A stretch of 64,000 bases of DNA from CAYMTR01 sp964393405 (GTDB lineage Bacteria; Bacteroidota; Bacteroidia; Bacteroidales; Prolixibacteraceae): positions 35,673-99,672 of the forward strand of contig CAYMTR010000008.1 of assembly GCA_964393405.1 (NCBI GenBank), read 5' to 3'. Below, piece by piece: positions 52,395-60,685 of this stretch. Position 1 is the stretch's first letter; every line of letters begins with the position of its first letter. The notes beneath the pieces were generated by a model. That model was not told the DNA's origin. It did no database searches and saw only the letters and a list, made by a program, of their open reading frames with translations. Made by a program: the position numbers and the translations under genes.

Positions 52395-53381
52395 TTAGAA
52401 ATTTGAAAGTTTCCATTGATCACGGTTAGTCAGTTTAATTAGCGGTGACAATGCAAATTCTCCCGATTTTCCTATTATTTTACGTAATTGGTTGAATTCC
52501 TTGATTTTATTGTCTATCTCTGGTTCTTTTATTATAGGTAATTCACATTCAGCCAATAAAATGTTTCTTTTGGATTTTATCGATAATTCAAGGTAGACAG
52601 ATATATAACAGTACATATCAACTATTATTTCAGGTGAAAAATGATCCTTAAGTGAAGCAAGGTATTTACCTGACTTTGACAATGAAAATTCTCCCTTTTT
52701 CATTGATGTTAAAAGTTCAGCTTCATTGAAGAATTCAATTTCAAGCCACTTGCGAAGTTGTACCTCGTTGTATTTGAAAATTAAGATTAAGAATGATGGT
52801 ATTATAACAATGATTAAGAGAGTTTGTATAAATGGTTGAATATAGAAATGGTTAAAAACCGCATGGATAGCTATTGCGATAATAAAGCCAGGTATTACCC
52901 CGACAATAATTTGTTTTCCTAAATTTAGTGCACCTATTGAAAGTATTGCAAACAACGCAGTAGTCCCACAATGCATTATTGATGTTCCTAAACCTCTGAT
53001 AATCCAAATACCTATATTTGTGTCAGGGAAAATGTTCAGGTAGTATATGTTCTCTAATACAGCAAATCCGGCACCAACCGAAAATCCGTAAATCCCTGCA
53101 TCTATAAGAAAACCAATTTTTTTCCTTTTTATAAAAATTATTATTACCAGAGCCTTAAGTATTTCTTCAAGAACAGGTGATACATATTTTGAATATTGCT
53201 CAAAATCTATTTCAAAGTGGGATTGAGTCCATGTGTTGAAGAAGTATGCACATAAAGCAACTATACAACCTGAAAAGAACGAAATGGTCAAGGTCTTTAT
53301 TCGAACTAATTTAAAACTGTCAAGAAAATATAGTAGTGATAAAAAGATGAAGACAGGTATTAGACAGATTAAATAGTTCAT
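52395..53381 (-). CDS. PrsW-family intramembrane metalloprotease
   Basis: 328 residues, about seven to eight membrane helices in the first 215, then a cytoplasmic tail of about 110 residues. PrsW motifs are present: EEILK at 72-76, AVLENIYY with Glu110, TSIMHCGTTA with His137, and AIHAVFNH with His173 and Asn177. In Bacillus, PrsW makes the first cut in the anti-sigma RsiW. Here it lies 108 bp upstream of an ECF sigma/anti-sigma pair in the same orientation, so the same role is likely. The long C-terminal tail is an addition of unknown function. Confidence 0.85.
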   Translation of the reverse strand: MNYLICLIPVFIFLSLLYFLDSFKLVRIKTLTISFFSGCIVALCAYFFNTWTQSHFEIDFEQYSKYVSPVLEEILKALVIIIFIKRKKIGFLIDAGIYGFSVGAGFAVLENIYYLNIFPDTNIGIWIIRGLGTSIMHCGTTALFAILSIGALNLGKQIIVGVIPGFIIAIAIHAVFNHFYIQPFIQTLLIIVIIPSFLILIFKYNEVQLRKWLEIEFFNEAELLTSMKKGEFSLSKSGKYLASLKDHFSPEIIVDMYCYISVYLELSIKSKRNILLAECELPIIKEPEIDNKIKEFNQLRKIIGKSGEFALSPLIKLTNRDQWKLSNF

Positions 53382-53485
53382 ATTCTTATTATTGGTGGAA
53401 AAGCAAATGACTACTAAATTAAGAATTAAAATGTGTAATTACAATATGTTGTAATACAATCTGAAACGAGTGAGTTGCATAAATA

Positions 53486-53513
53486 AAAAGGACGGATAAT
53501 CATCCGTCCTTTT
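53486..53513. terminator. terminator after the 2-oxoacid oxidoreductase operon
   Basis: AAAAGGACGGAT (53486-53497), loop AATC, exact complement (53502-53513). Read on the minus strand it follows the gamma-subunit gene by 27 bp and is followed by TTTATTT. Confidence 0.85.
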
Positions 53514-53540
53514 ACTAAACTTCTATAAATTAAATTTTTT

Positions 53541-54086
53541 TCAGTTTATTGCTACCAGTTCTTTTTCTCCAATTTCAATTGCATCCAAATTCATTGGAAT
53601 CAATTTATGGTGCCTTTCAGGTAAAGATTTTTCAAGTCCTTTTTTGACATTTTCTTTCTTTACTATTGGTTTTGCTTTTAGAAATGCTCCTAAAACTATC
53701 ATATTGAAAATTTTAGGTTGATCCCTTTCTGCGGCAATTCTAGTTGCATCAATTTTAAATATTTTGATATCGTTTCGTGAAGGACCCTTTATAATGCCGT
53801 TTGGATCATAAAGCAATGTTCCTCCGGGTTTAACCTTACTTTCAAATTTATCGAGCGATTGTTGGTTAAGAATTATTGCGGTATCATATTGGTTCAATAT
53901 CGGTGATGAAATTCTTTCATCACTCAATATCACTGTCACATTTGCCGTTCCACCACGCATTTCAGGTCCGTAGGAGGGAAACCATGACACTTCCTGATCT
54001 TGCATGATACCTGAATAGGCAAGAATTTTCCCCATAGATAAAACACCCTGTCCTCCAAAACCTGCTATGATTATTTCTTCTGTCAT
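53541..54086 (-). CDS. 2-oxoacid:ferredoxin oxidoreductase gamma subunit
   Basis: A 181-residue POR_C/KorC-type subunit: MTEEIIIAGFGGQGVLSMGKILAYSGIMQDQEVSWFPSYGPEMRGGTANVTV. It has the glycine loop and MRGGTA segment typical of the gamma domain that binds CoA and contacts the ferredoxin path. It is last of four subunit genes. The set may act on branched-chain, aryl or 2-oxoglutarate keto acids. Confidence 0.92.
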   Translation of the reverse strand: MTEEIIIAGFGGQGVLSMGKILAYSGIMQDQEVSWFPSYGPEMRGGTANVTVILSDERISSPILNQYDTAIILNQQSLDKFESKVKPGGTLLYDPNGIIKGPSRNDIKIFKIDATRIAAERDQPKIFNMIVLGAFLKAKPIVKKENVKKGLEKSLPERHHKLIPMNLDAIEIGEKELVAIN

Positions 54087-54090
54087 TTTT

Positions 54091-54906
54091 TTACTTTTTA
54101 AGTTTTTGAACCTGATATTTTTCTGGGTTGTCGCGCTGACTATCCTTTAAATCACCCAGAGGATAAAATGGGAACATATTTTCTTCCATCCATTTGTTTG
54201 ATTCAACTGGATCAATCTTCCATCCTGAATTACAAGTTGAAACAACTTCAATGAAGGATGTTCCAATGTTTTTAGCGGATGTTTCAAACGCTTTGCGAAT
54301 AGCTTTTTTACATTTTCTGACATTCGCAGGAGTATGAACACTATGCCTTGTTACATAAGCTGCTCCCGGTAGTTGTGCCAATAACTCAGTTATTTTTAAT
54401 GGATATCCATTTCGGTCAATGTCTCGACCGTAAGGAGTTGTTGCTGTTACTTGACCTATCATTGTAGTTGGAGCCATTTGTCCACCGGTCATTCCGTATA
54501 TTGCATTGTTAATGAATATCATGACAATATTTTCACCCCGGTTCACAGCATGCATTGTTTCTGCAGTACCTATAGCAGCAAGATCACCGTCCCCCTGATA
54601 AGTAAAAACGTATTTTTTTGGATTTGTCCTTTTATATCCGGTTGCCAATGCAGGTGCTCGTCCATGTGCTGCCTGAAGCCAGTCGATTTCGAGATAGTTG
54701 TACATCATTACCGAACAACCAACAGGTGATATACCGATGGTTTCTTCCTGGATGCCCATCTCTTCAATTACTTCTGCTATTAATTTGTGTACTACGCCAT
54801 GACTACATCCATAGCAATAATGCATTGGATTGTCATTCATTATTTTAGATTTTCCGTAAACCTTGTTTTCCGGTTTTATTATATCCTGTAATTGAAATTC
54901 CGCCAT
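54091..54906 (-). CDS. 2-oxoacid:ferredoxin oxidoreductase beta (TPP-binding) subunit
   Basis: 271 residues with the thiamine pyrophosphate/magnesium motif in YQGDGDLAAIGTAETMHAVNRGENIVMIFINNAIYGMTGGQ and YCYGCSHG near residue 30. It decarboxylates the 2-oxoacid, or in reverse carboxylates the acyl-CoA using reduced ferredoxin. The 3-bp gap to the alpha gene and 4-bp gap to gamma show a tight operon. Confidence 0.93.
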   Translation of the reverse strand: MAEFQLQDIIKPENKVYGKSKIMNDNPMHYCYGCSHGVVHKLIAEVIEEMGIQEETIGISPVGCSVMMYNYLEIDWLQAAHGRAPALATGYKRTNPKKYVFTYQGDGDLAAIGTAETMHAVNRGENIVMIFINNAIYGMTGGQMAPTTMIGQVTATTPYGRDIDRNGYPLKITELLAQLPGAAYVTRHSVHTPANVRKCKKAIRKAFETSAKNIGTSFIEVVSTCNSGWKIDPVESNKWMEENMFPFYPLGDLKDSQRDNPEKYQVQKLKK

Positions 54907-54909
54907 TTT

Positions 54910-55995
54910 TTATCCTCCAATTAATTTATTTTGAACTGCTTCAACAACTTCACTTGGATTTGCAATTACACCTCCCATACGTCCAAAGTGCTCAACTTTA
55001 GTTTTACCGTTTACAGCAAGTTTAACATCTTCTACCATTTGACCGGCATTCATTTCTACTGAAAGGAATCCTTTAACCTTATCTGAGAGTTCGTTTATAA
55101 TGTTTTTCGGAAATGGGAATAGTGTAATTGGTCTTAGAAGCCCTACTTTAATTCCTTGGCTCCTTAAAATATCAACAGCTTTCAAACTAAGCCTTGCTGA
55201 TACTCCGTAAGCGATTATAATATATTCGGCATCATCGCACTGGTTAAGCTCAAACAATACTTCCTCTTCCTCCATCTTCTTGTACTTTGCCTGAAGCTTT
55301 TCATTGAACTTTTCTTGTTTTTCGGCAATCAGCTCTAATGAAGTTTTAATATAACGCTCACGAGATTTCTTTTTTCCAGTTGCGGCCCAACTACCATTTA
55401 ACTCTTCAATCTCTTCTTCTGTCCACCTTGGTTTAAAATCACTTAACTCTACTTTCTCCATCATCTGTCCAATTACTCCATCAGAAAGAATCATAGCCGG
55501 ATTTTTATATTTAAATGCAAGGTTAAATCCAAGTTCAACAAAGTCATTCATTTCTTGAACAGAAGCTGGTGCCAAAACTATTAAACGATAATCACCGTGT
55601 CCTCCACCTTTGGTGGCCTGAAAATAATCAGCTTGAGATGGCTGTATAGTTCCCAAACCAGGACCACCTCTCTGTACATTTACAATTACTGCAGGAAGTT
55701 CAGCTCCTGCCATATATGAAATTCCTTCAGCCATTAAACTGATTCCCGGACTTGAGGATGATGTCATAACTTTCTTACCTGATGATGCTGCTCCATAAAG
55801 CATATTAATTGAAGCGACTTCACTTTCGGCCTGAAGAACGACCATTCCTGTTTCTTCCCAAGGGCATCTGGCCATTAATGTTTCCATCACTTCAGATTGT
55901 GGTGTTATTGGATAACCAAAATAAGCATCACATCCGCAGCGTATAGCAGCTTCAGCTATTACCTCATTCCCTTTCATTAATCGTAATTCTCCCAT
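54910..55995 (-). CDS. vorB: 2-oxoacid:ferredoxin oxidoreductase alpha subunit (VorB type)
   Basis: 361 residues: the pyrimidine-binding domain with GCDAYFGYPITPQSEVMETL, QAESEVASINMLYGAASSGKKVMTSSSSPGISLM and QRGGPGLGTIQPSQAD, then the C-terminal transketolase-like domain (LLRPITLFPFP; VEMNAGQMVEDV). It is of the kind annotated VorB (3-methyl-2-oxobutanoate dehydrogenase) in Bacteroides. Substrate cannot be read from sequence; the neighbouring pheA, aminotransferase and paaK genes favour aryl-pyruvates. Confidence 0.88.
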   Translation of the reverse strand: MGELRLMKGNEVIAEAAIRCGCDAYFGYPITPQSEVMETLMARCPWEETGMVVLQAESEVASINMLYGAASSGKKVMTSSSSPGISLMAEGISYMAGAELPAVIVNVQRGGPGLGTIQPSQADYFQATKGGGHGDYRLIVLAPASVQEMNDFVELGFNLAFKYKNPAMILSDGVIGQMMEKVELSDFKPRWTEEEIEELNGSWAATGKKKSRERYIKTSLELIAEKQEKFNEKLQAKYKKMEEEEVLFELNQCDDAEYIIIAYGVSARLSLKAVDILRSQGIKVGLLRPITLFPFPKNIINELSDKVKGFLSVEMNAGQMVEDVKLAVNGKTKVEHFGRMGGVIANPSEVVEAVQNKLIGG

Positions 55996-56034
55996 TTTAT
56001 GGATGATTTTATTGTTTCTAATTTATTATCCCGA

Positions 56035-56262
56035 TTATTTTATAATCACTCTGTAAACAGTTATGCAACTATCAGGACAAACCATTGCACAATTGCTGCA
56101 TCCTATACATTCATCAGGATTTGACATATAGGAATAATGGTATCCTTTACTATTTACCTCTTTGTGGAGGCTTAAAACATTCTGTGGACAAGCAACTACG
56201 CAAAGATTACATCCTTTACATTTCTCATTGTCTACTACTACTGCTCCTTTCGCTTTCGCCAT
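56035..56262 (-). CDS. 2x[4Fe-4S] ferredoxin subunit of the oxidoreductase
   Basis: 75 residues with two CxxCxxCxxxCP clusters: CKGCNLCVVACP (about 16-27) and CIGCSNCAMVCP (about 51-62). It is the delta subunit, encoded first of the four (delta-alpha-beta-gamma), and transfers electrons between the enzyme and soluble ferredoxin. Confidence 0.94.
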   Translation of the reverse strand: MAKAKGAVVVDNEKCKGCNLCVVACPQNVLSLHKEVNSKGYHYSYMSNPDECIGCSNCAMVCPDSCITVYRVIIK

Positions 56263-56295
56263 TATTTTTTATTATTTTAATTATTTTATTCTTCT

Positions 56296-57603
56296 TTATT
56301 TGTTGCAATGGTTTTCATGGAATTTCTCTAATCTGTATTTAAGATCCTTAAACTGATCCTGCTTTACGGGTGCTACACACGCTCTCAAACCTTCTTCAGA
56401 ACTTCCAGTTAAGAGAAGTGTTATTGCACTAATTCCATATTGGAGTAATTCAAATAGCAAATCGCCCGCTTTCATGTTTCGGTATGAAATCGTAAAATAA
56501 AAACCATCTGCAATAAGTTCATTAACATCTGTATCATATAAAATGTTGAATCCATTTGCAATAAAAAGCTCTTTCATTTTTTTTGCTTTTTCTTCATATT
56601 CCTTGAGTTCAGTTACAAAGTCAAGAGTTCCTTCATTAGCAGCCTTTAACATGGCAGCCATTGCAAATTGTGTTGAATGAGTAACTCCAGAAGAAAGAGA
56701 ATACAAAGATCTGTATATTACAGCATTGCCGAATCCTTTAATGAGGAACCTTTTTTCAATGTCAGGATAATTTCTATTGAATAATTTTTTAGACATTGCA
56801 ACAAACGCAATTCTTTGACCTGCATATGAGAATATCTTTGAAGCAGATATTATCATCACAAAGTTGTCTGTATAATTAGCAATTGAAGGTTGGTAAGGAG
56901 GCTCCCCGGGTTTTGAAAGTTCTTTTCTGAAATCCATTCCCAGATAAGCAAGATCCTCCATAACAATTACATCATATTTATTTGCACATTCTGCAATTAT
57001 TTTTAACTCTTCATCTGTAAGACAAACCCACGTTGGATTATTTGGATTAGAATATATGATTGAATGAATATTCCCCTTTGAAAAGTATGACTCAAGTTTT
57101 GGTTTTAATTTAGATCCCCGATAATGATAAAGATCAAAAGATTCAATCTTACTTCCAATCATCGTAAATTGTTGTTTTTGGACTGGAAAACCTGGATCAA
57201 TAAATAGTGCTGTATCTTTTTTTGAATCACTACCTGAAGAAATCTGGAATAAAGCATATGTGCCTTGCATTGCTCCTGAAGTTGGAACAATCGTATCAGG
57301 AGATACTTCAATGTTGATGAAATTTTTGATGAACTTCGAAGCTTCATTCTTTAATTCAGGTATTCCATTTATATTGGGGTAAATTGAAGCTACTCCATCT
57401 TTTAATGCTTTAATCTCAGCCTCGACTCCAATTTTGGAAGGGGGTAGGCCAGGAACTCCCATTTCCATCCTAACAAAGTTAATCCCGGTTTCAGCTTCGA
57501 TCATATCAACTATCTGCACAATTTCCCTGATTGACGCTTTGTTGAGATCTGAAATTTGTAATTTCTCAAGCTTCGATTTTATAATATCACTACTTATAAT
57601 CAT
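56296..57603 (-). CDS. PLP-dependent class I/II aminotransferase
   Basis: A 435-residue fold-type I enzyme. The PLP lysine is in IISASKIFSYAGQRIAFV, substrate-binding Asn in YSNPNNPTWVCLTDEEL, and Asp/Tyr in VIVMEDLAYLG. It follows pheA, as in Bacteroides where this gene is taken to be the aromatic aminotransferase that makes phenylalanine from phenylpyruvate. Its 33-bp distance to the ferredoxin gene ties it to the oxidoreductase. Confidence 0.9.
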   Translation of the reverse strand: MIISSDIIKSKLEKLQISDLNKASIREIVQIVDMIEAETGINFVRMEMGVPGLPPSKIGVEAEIKALKDGVASIYPNINGIPELKNEASKFIKNFINIEVSPDTIVPTSGAMQGTYALFQISSGSDSKKDTALFIDPGFPVQKQQFTMIGSKIESFDLYHYRGSKLKPKLESYFSKGNIHSIIYSNPNNPTWVCLTDEELKIIAECANKYDVIVMEDLAYLGMDFRKELSKPGEPPYQPSIANYTDNFVMIISASKIFSYAGQRIAFVAMSKKLFNRNYPDIEKRFLIKGFGNAVIYRSLYSLSSGVTHSTQFAMAAMLKAANEGTLDFVTELKEYEEKAKKMKELFIANGFNILYDTDVNELIADGFYFTISYRNMKAGDLLFELLQYGISAITLLLTGSSEEGLRACVAPVKQDQFKDLKYRLEKFHENHCNK

Positions 57604-57633
57604 AGTTCGATTATTTTTTTCTTTGGGTTTTTG

Positions 57634-58485
57634 CTATACATCATAAATTTTTCTCTCTCCTCTTACATATTCCCCAAGTATTGTTAAACTGGTTACACTT
57701 TTAAGTACTTTGTGGATAGCATGCTCATATTGCTCAATGTTTTCCCACTCAATGTCAACATGAAATGAATACTCGTCTGGTTTACCAATAATTGGCACCG
57801 ATTGTATTTTTGTTAAATTAATCTCATTCTCGGCAAAGATGTTTAATACACGGGCCAGAGATCCAAAAAAGTGACCTACCTCAAAACAGATGGATGCCTT
57901 GTTTGCCTCTTCCTGAACTATATTGTGTTTAGCCAGTATTAGGAAGCGGGTATAATTTCGTTTGTTTGTTTCAATGCCTTTATCAATTATCTCTAGTCCA
58001 TAAATTTTTGAGGTCCTTTCATTACCTATGGAAGCAACATTCATAAGTTTGTTTTTTGAAAGCTCTTTGGCGGCACCGGCTGTATCAAAATTGTCATCAA
58101 GCGATGCATCGGGGAATGTGGAATCAATATATTCTGAGCATTGTTTAAGGGCAATAGGGTGGGAATGTATTTCCTTAATATCTTCTTTCTTTACCCCAGG
58201 CATTACCATCAAATTCATTTGGATTTTTAAAAATATCTCACCGATAATCTTTAAATGATAATCACGCATTAGCCCATAATTCTCGAGAAGACTACCGGCA
58301 ATAGCATTTTCAATAGCCATTACAGCAATGTCTGCCTGATCAGTATCTACAAGTTGACAAACTTTACGAAAAGTCCGGCATTCAATGATGTCAATCTTTT
58401 CATTCACGAAAAATCTTTGGGCTGCATCTTCGTGAAATGAACCGACAACTCCCTGTATTGCTACTTTTTTTATTTTTTTCATCAT
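57634..58485 (-). CDS. pheA: prephenate dehydratase
   Basis: 283 residues: a dehydratase domain (about 5-185) with KVAIQGVVGSFHEDAAQRFF at the start and the conserved RNYTRFLIL motif, then an ACT domain (about 195-275) with VGHFFGSLARVLNIFAENEINLTKIQSVPI. There is no chorismate mutase domain. The Phe-binding ESRP signature of the ACT domain reads QSVP, so feedback control may differ. ATG 58485 or the next codon 58482 may be the start. A leader-peptide attenuator precedes it. Confidence 0.94.
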   Translation of the reverse strand: MMKKIKKVAIQGVVGSFHEDAAQRFFVNEKIDIIECRTFRKVCQLVDTDQADIAVMAIENAIAGSLLENYGLMRDYHLKIIGEIFLKIQMNLMVMPGVKKEDIKEIHSHPIALKQCSEYIDSTFPDASLDDNFDTAGAAKELSKNKLMNVASIGNERTSKIYGLEIIDKGIETNKRNYTRFLILAKHNIVQEEANKASICFEVGHFFGSLARVLNIFAENEINLTKIQSVPIIGKPDEYSFHVDIEWENIEQYEHAIHKVLKSVTSLTILGEYVRGERKIYDV

Positions 58486-58522
58486 TAATATTCCAAATTA
58501 ATTGATTCAAGCTTTTTTAAAC

Positions 58523-58553
58523 AAAAAAAAACCCGGTTAATTTCCCGGGTTTA
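58523..58553 (-). terminator. phe attenuator terminator
   Basis: Minus strand: AAACCCGG, loop GAAATTAA, CCGGGTT, then a run of nine T, 38 bp before pheA. The 5' side CCGGGAA (58548 to 58542) can instead pair over seven bases with TTCCCGG (58586 to 58580), giving a competing antiterminator. Confidence 0.82.
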
Positions 58554-58590
58554 GATAATATCTTATTGTTATCACTCCGCCGGGAATAAA

Positions 58591-58644
58591 TCAAGTTATA
58601 ATAATACCAAAAAACAAATAACCCATTGTTCGAGCCATAACCAT
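58591..58644 (-). CDS. putative phe leader peptide
   Basis: A 17-codon ORF, MVMARTMGYLFFGIIIT, with tandem Phe codons (TTT TTT) next to Tyr and Leu. Its TGA ends 4 nt before the antiterminator segment TTCCCGG, so a ribosome at the stop would cover that segment and one stalled at the Phe codons would not. Position, hairpins and codon content fit ribosome-mediated attenuation of pheA. Two Phe codons are fewer than in enteric leaders, and internal ATGs leave the exact start open. Confidence 0.65.
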   Translation of the reverse strand: MVMARTMGYLFFGIIIT

Positions 58645-58692
58645 CTTTTATTAATTTTTTTAACCTTATCTTTTTGCAAGATTTTTATCAAA

Positions 58693-58700
58693 CAAAAATA
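58693..58700 (-). promoter_or_regulatory. -7 element of the pheA leader promoter
   Basis: Minus-strand TATTTTTG, a perfect TAnnTTTG, 48 nt before the leader ATG. At the -33 position only a weak TTTTTCG is seen, 19 nt upstream. Confidence 0.5.
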
Positions 58701-58750
58701 ATGTTTTTTTTCCAGTGCCGAAAAATAATTAAAAACACTAAAATTATTAT

Positions 58751-58797
58751 AAAAAGGCGTTATTTTTTTTAAATTTAATAAAAAAATAACCTTTTTA
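58751..58797 (-). terminator. terminator after the ACT-domain gene
   Basis: Minus strand: AAAAAGG-TTATTTTTTT ... AAAAAAATAAC-GCCTTTTT, a stem of about 17 bp with one bulge and a 3' T-run, 9 bp after the stop of the ACT gene. It separates the paaK transcript from the pheA transcript. Confidence 0.7.
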
Positions 58798-58805
58798 TTT
58801 AAAGA

Positions 58806-59231
58806 TTATAACTTATATAAGTCGCTTTGTTTCATTAAGTCAACTTCATGTCCCTGTAATATATCAATACATTTTTGAACATTTGTCGGTCTTATTACAA
58901 TATTCGCAGAAACGTCAGTTGAGAATGCATAAAGGTATTCAATTTGAATATCTTCACTTTCGAGAATATCAAGAATATTTGATAAGGCTCCAGGTTGATT
59001 AGGACAAATTACACAGACTACATCTGTTAAATTACTTGAGAAATTATTCTCTTTTAATAAAGATATCGCTTTTTGAGGATCAGATACGATTACTCTTAGT
59101 ATGCCGAAATCACTGGTGTCTGCAATACTTAAGGCAGTCATATTTATTCCGGCTTCACCCAAGATCTTTGAAACCTCACTGAGCCTTCCGCACTTATTTT
59201 CTAGAAATACTGAAAGTTGTTTTATTATCAT
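58806..59231 (-). CDS. tandem ACT-domain amino-acid-binding protein
   Basis: 141 residues forming two ACT domains (about 1-65: QLSVFLENKCGRLSEVSKILGEAGINMTALSIADTSDFGILRVIV; about 70-135: DVVCVICPNQPGALSNILDILESEDIQIEYLYAF). Such proteins are typically encoded beside phenylacetate-CoA ligase and indolepyruvate oxidoreductase genes and may sense an aromatic amino acid. It lies 11 bp after paaK. Confidence 0.9.
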   Translation of the reverse strand: MIIKQLSVFLENKCGRLSEVSKILGEAGINMTALSIADTSDFGILRVIVSDPQKAISLLKENNFSSNLTDVVCVICPNQPGALSNILDILESEDIQIEYLYAFSTDVSANIVIRPTNVQKCIDILQGHEVDLMKQSDLYKL

Positions 59232-59242
59232 GACGGTAGTTT

Positions 59243-60541
59243 TTAAATTTTTCTGTTGTCTATTACTCTTTTTGCTTTACCTGCCGAGCGTTCTAAAGTT
59301 TTAGGCTCAACCAGTTGGACAGTTACTGAAATTCCGAGTGTGCTTTCAAGATGATATTTTATCTTTTTTGACAGATTTTGCAATTCTCTGATTTCATCTG
59401 AGAAGAACTGTTCTTGTACTTCTACTTGTACACGTAGAGTGTCAAGATTTCCTTCCCTATCTACAATCAGCAAATAGTGAGGTTCTGTCTCGCTCATGTT
59501 AAGTAAAACACTTTCAATCTGAGAAGGGAATACGTTAACGCCTCGGATGATGAGCATATCATCACTTCTTCCTTTGCATTTTTCCATTCTAACCAAGGTT
59601 CTGCCGCATTCGCACTTGTCGTAAATTAGTCTTGTTAAATCTCTTGTACGATAGCGTAAAAGGGGTATGCCTTCTTTTGTTATAGTTGAAAATACTAATT
59701 CACCAATTTCTCCTGGGGCTACTGGTACTAATGTTTCAGGATTAATGATCTCGGGTATAAAATGATCCTCGTTAATATGCATTCCTACTTGATAGCTGCA
59801 TTCACATGAAACTCCAGGCCCCATGATCTCGCTTAGTCCATATATGTCAATTGCTTTTATTTTTAGTTTTTCTTCTATTTCTTTGCGCATGTTTTCTGAC
59901 CATGGCTCTGCTCCAAAAACACCAATCCGAAGCTTTAATTCTGAAGGATCAATTCCCATTTCTTTTAAAACTTCAGCAATATGTAAGGAATAAGAGGGAG
60001 TACAACAAAGAACTGTTGATCCAAAATCCTGCATTAATTGTACTTGTTTTTGGGTATTACCACCCGAAATTGGAATTACTGCTGCGCCAAGGTTTTCTGT
60101 GCCATAATGAAGACCAAGTCCTCCAGTAAACAGTCCGTAACCATACGCAACTTGAACTAGGTCGTTATTTGTCAATCCGGCCATAACCAGGCAACGTGTT
60201 ACATTTTCAGCCCACATCGAAATGTCTTTCCTAGTATAACCCACAACAGTTGGCCTGCCTGTGGTACCTGATGATGCATGTACTCTGACGATTTCGCTCA
60301 TTGGAACAGCAAATGAACCAAATGGGTAATTATCGCGTAAATCTGTTTTTGTTGTAAATGGCAGTTTGGAAATATCTTCAATAGATCGGATATCTGAAGG
60401 GGTTATTCCTGATTCCTGCATTTTCTGTCTGTAATAGGGTACGTTGTGATAGACACGCTTAACTGTGTCTGCAAGCCTTTCTGATTGTATTTCTGACATG
60501 AAATCACGTGATGCGCACTCTATTTTTTCATTCCAAATCAT
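59243..60541 (-). CDS. paaK: phenylacetate-CoA ligase
   Basis: A 432-residue adenylate-forming enzyme of the PaaK group. The ATP loop is VHASSGTTGRPTVVGYT (about 90-106), motif YGLSEIMGPGVSCEC lies near 235, and the hinge/C-terminal region is GRSDDMLIIRGVNVFPSQIE. It activates phenylacetate (or another aryl acid such as indoleacetate) to its CoA ester. No paa ring-degradation genes are nearby; with the ferredoxin enzyme downstream it more likely serves aromatic amino-acid synthesis from arylacetates. Confidence 0.93.
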   Translation of the reverse strand: MIWNEKIECASRDFMSEIQSERLADTVKRVYHNVPYYRQKMQESGITPSDIRSIEDISKLPFTTKTDLRDNYPFGSFAVPMSEIVRVHASSGTTGRPTVVGYTRKDISMWAENVTRCLVMAGLTNNDLVQVAYGYGLFTGGLGLHYGTENLGAAVIPISGGNTQKQVQLMQDFGSTVLCCTPSYSLHIAEVLKEMGIDPSELKLRIGVFGAEPWSENMRKEIEEKLKIKAIDIYGLSEIMGPGVSCECSYQVGMHINEDHFIPEIINPETLVPVAPGEIGELVFSTITKEGIPLLRYRTRDLTRLIYDKCECGRTLVRMEKCKGRSDDMLIIRGVNVFPSQIESVLLNMSETEPHYLLIVDREGNLDTLRVQVEVQEQFFSDEIRELQNLSKKIKYHLESTLGISVTVQLVEPKTLERSAGKAKRVIDNRKI

Positions 60542-60685
60542 AATCGTCTGTATGTAAAAATGTATAATTATTGTAAATCAACATGTTTTGTTTATAATAA
60601 ACAGCTGTCAAAGATAAATAGTATAATTGTTTTATTTATGCCGATCATTGAACTTTTTAACGAAATTATAATAAATGATACATAT

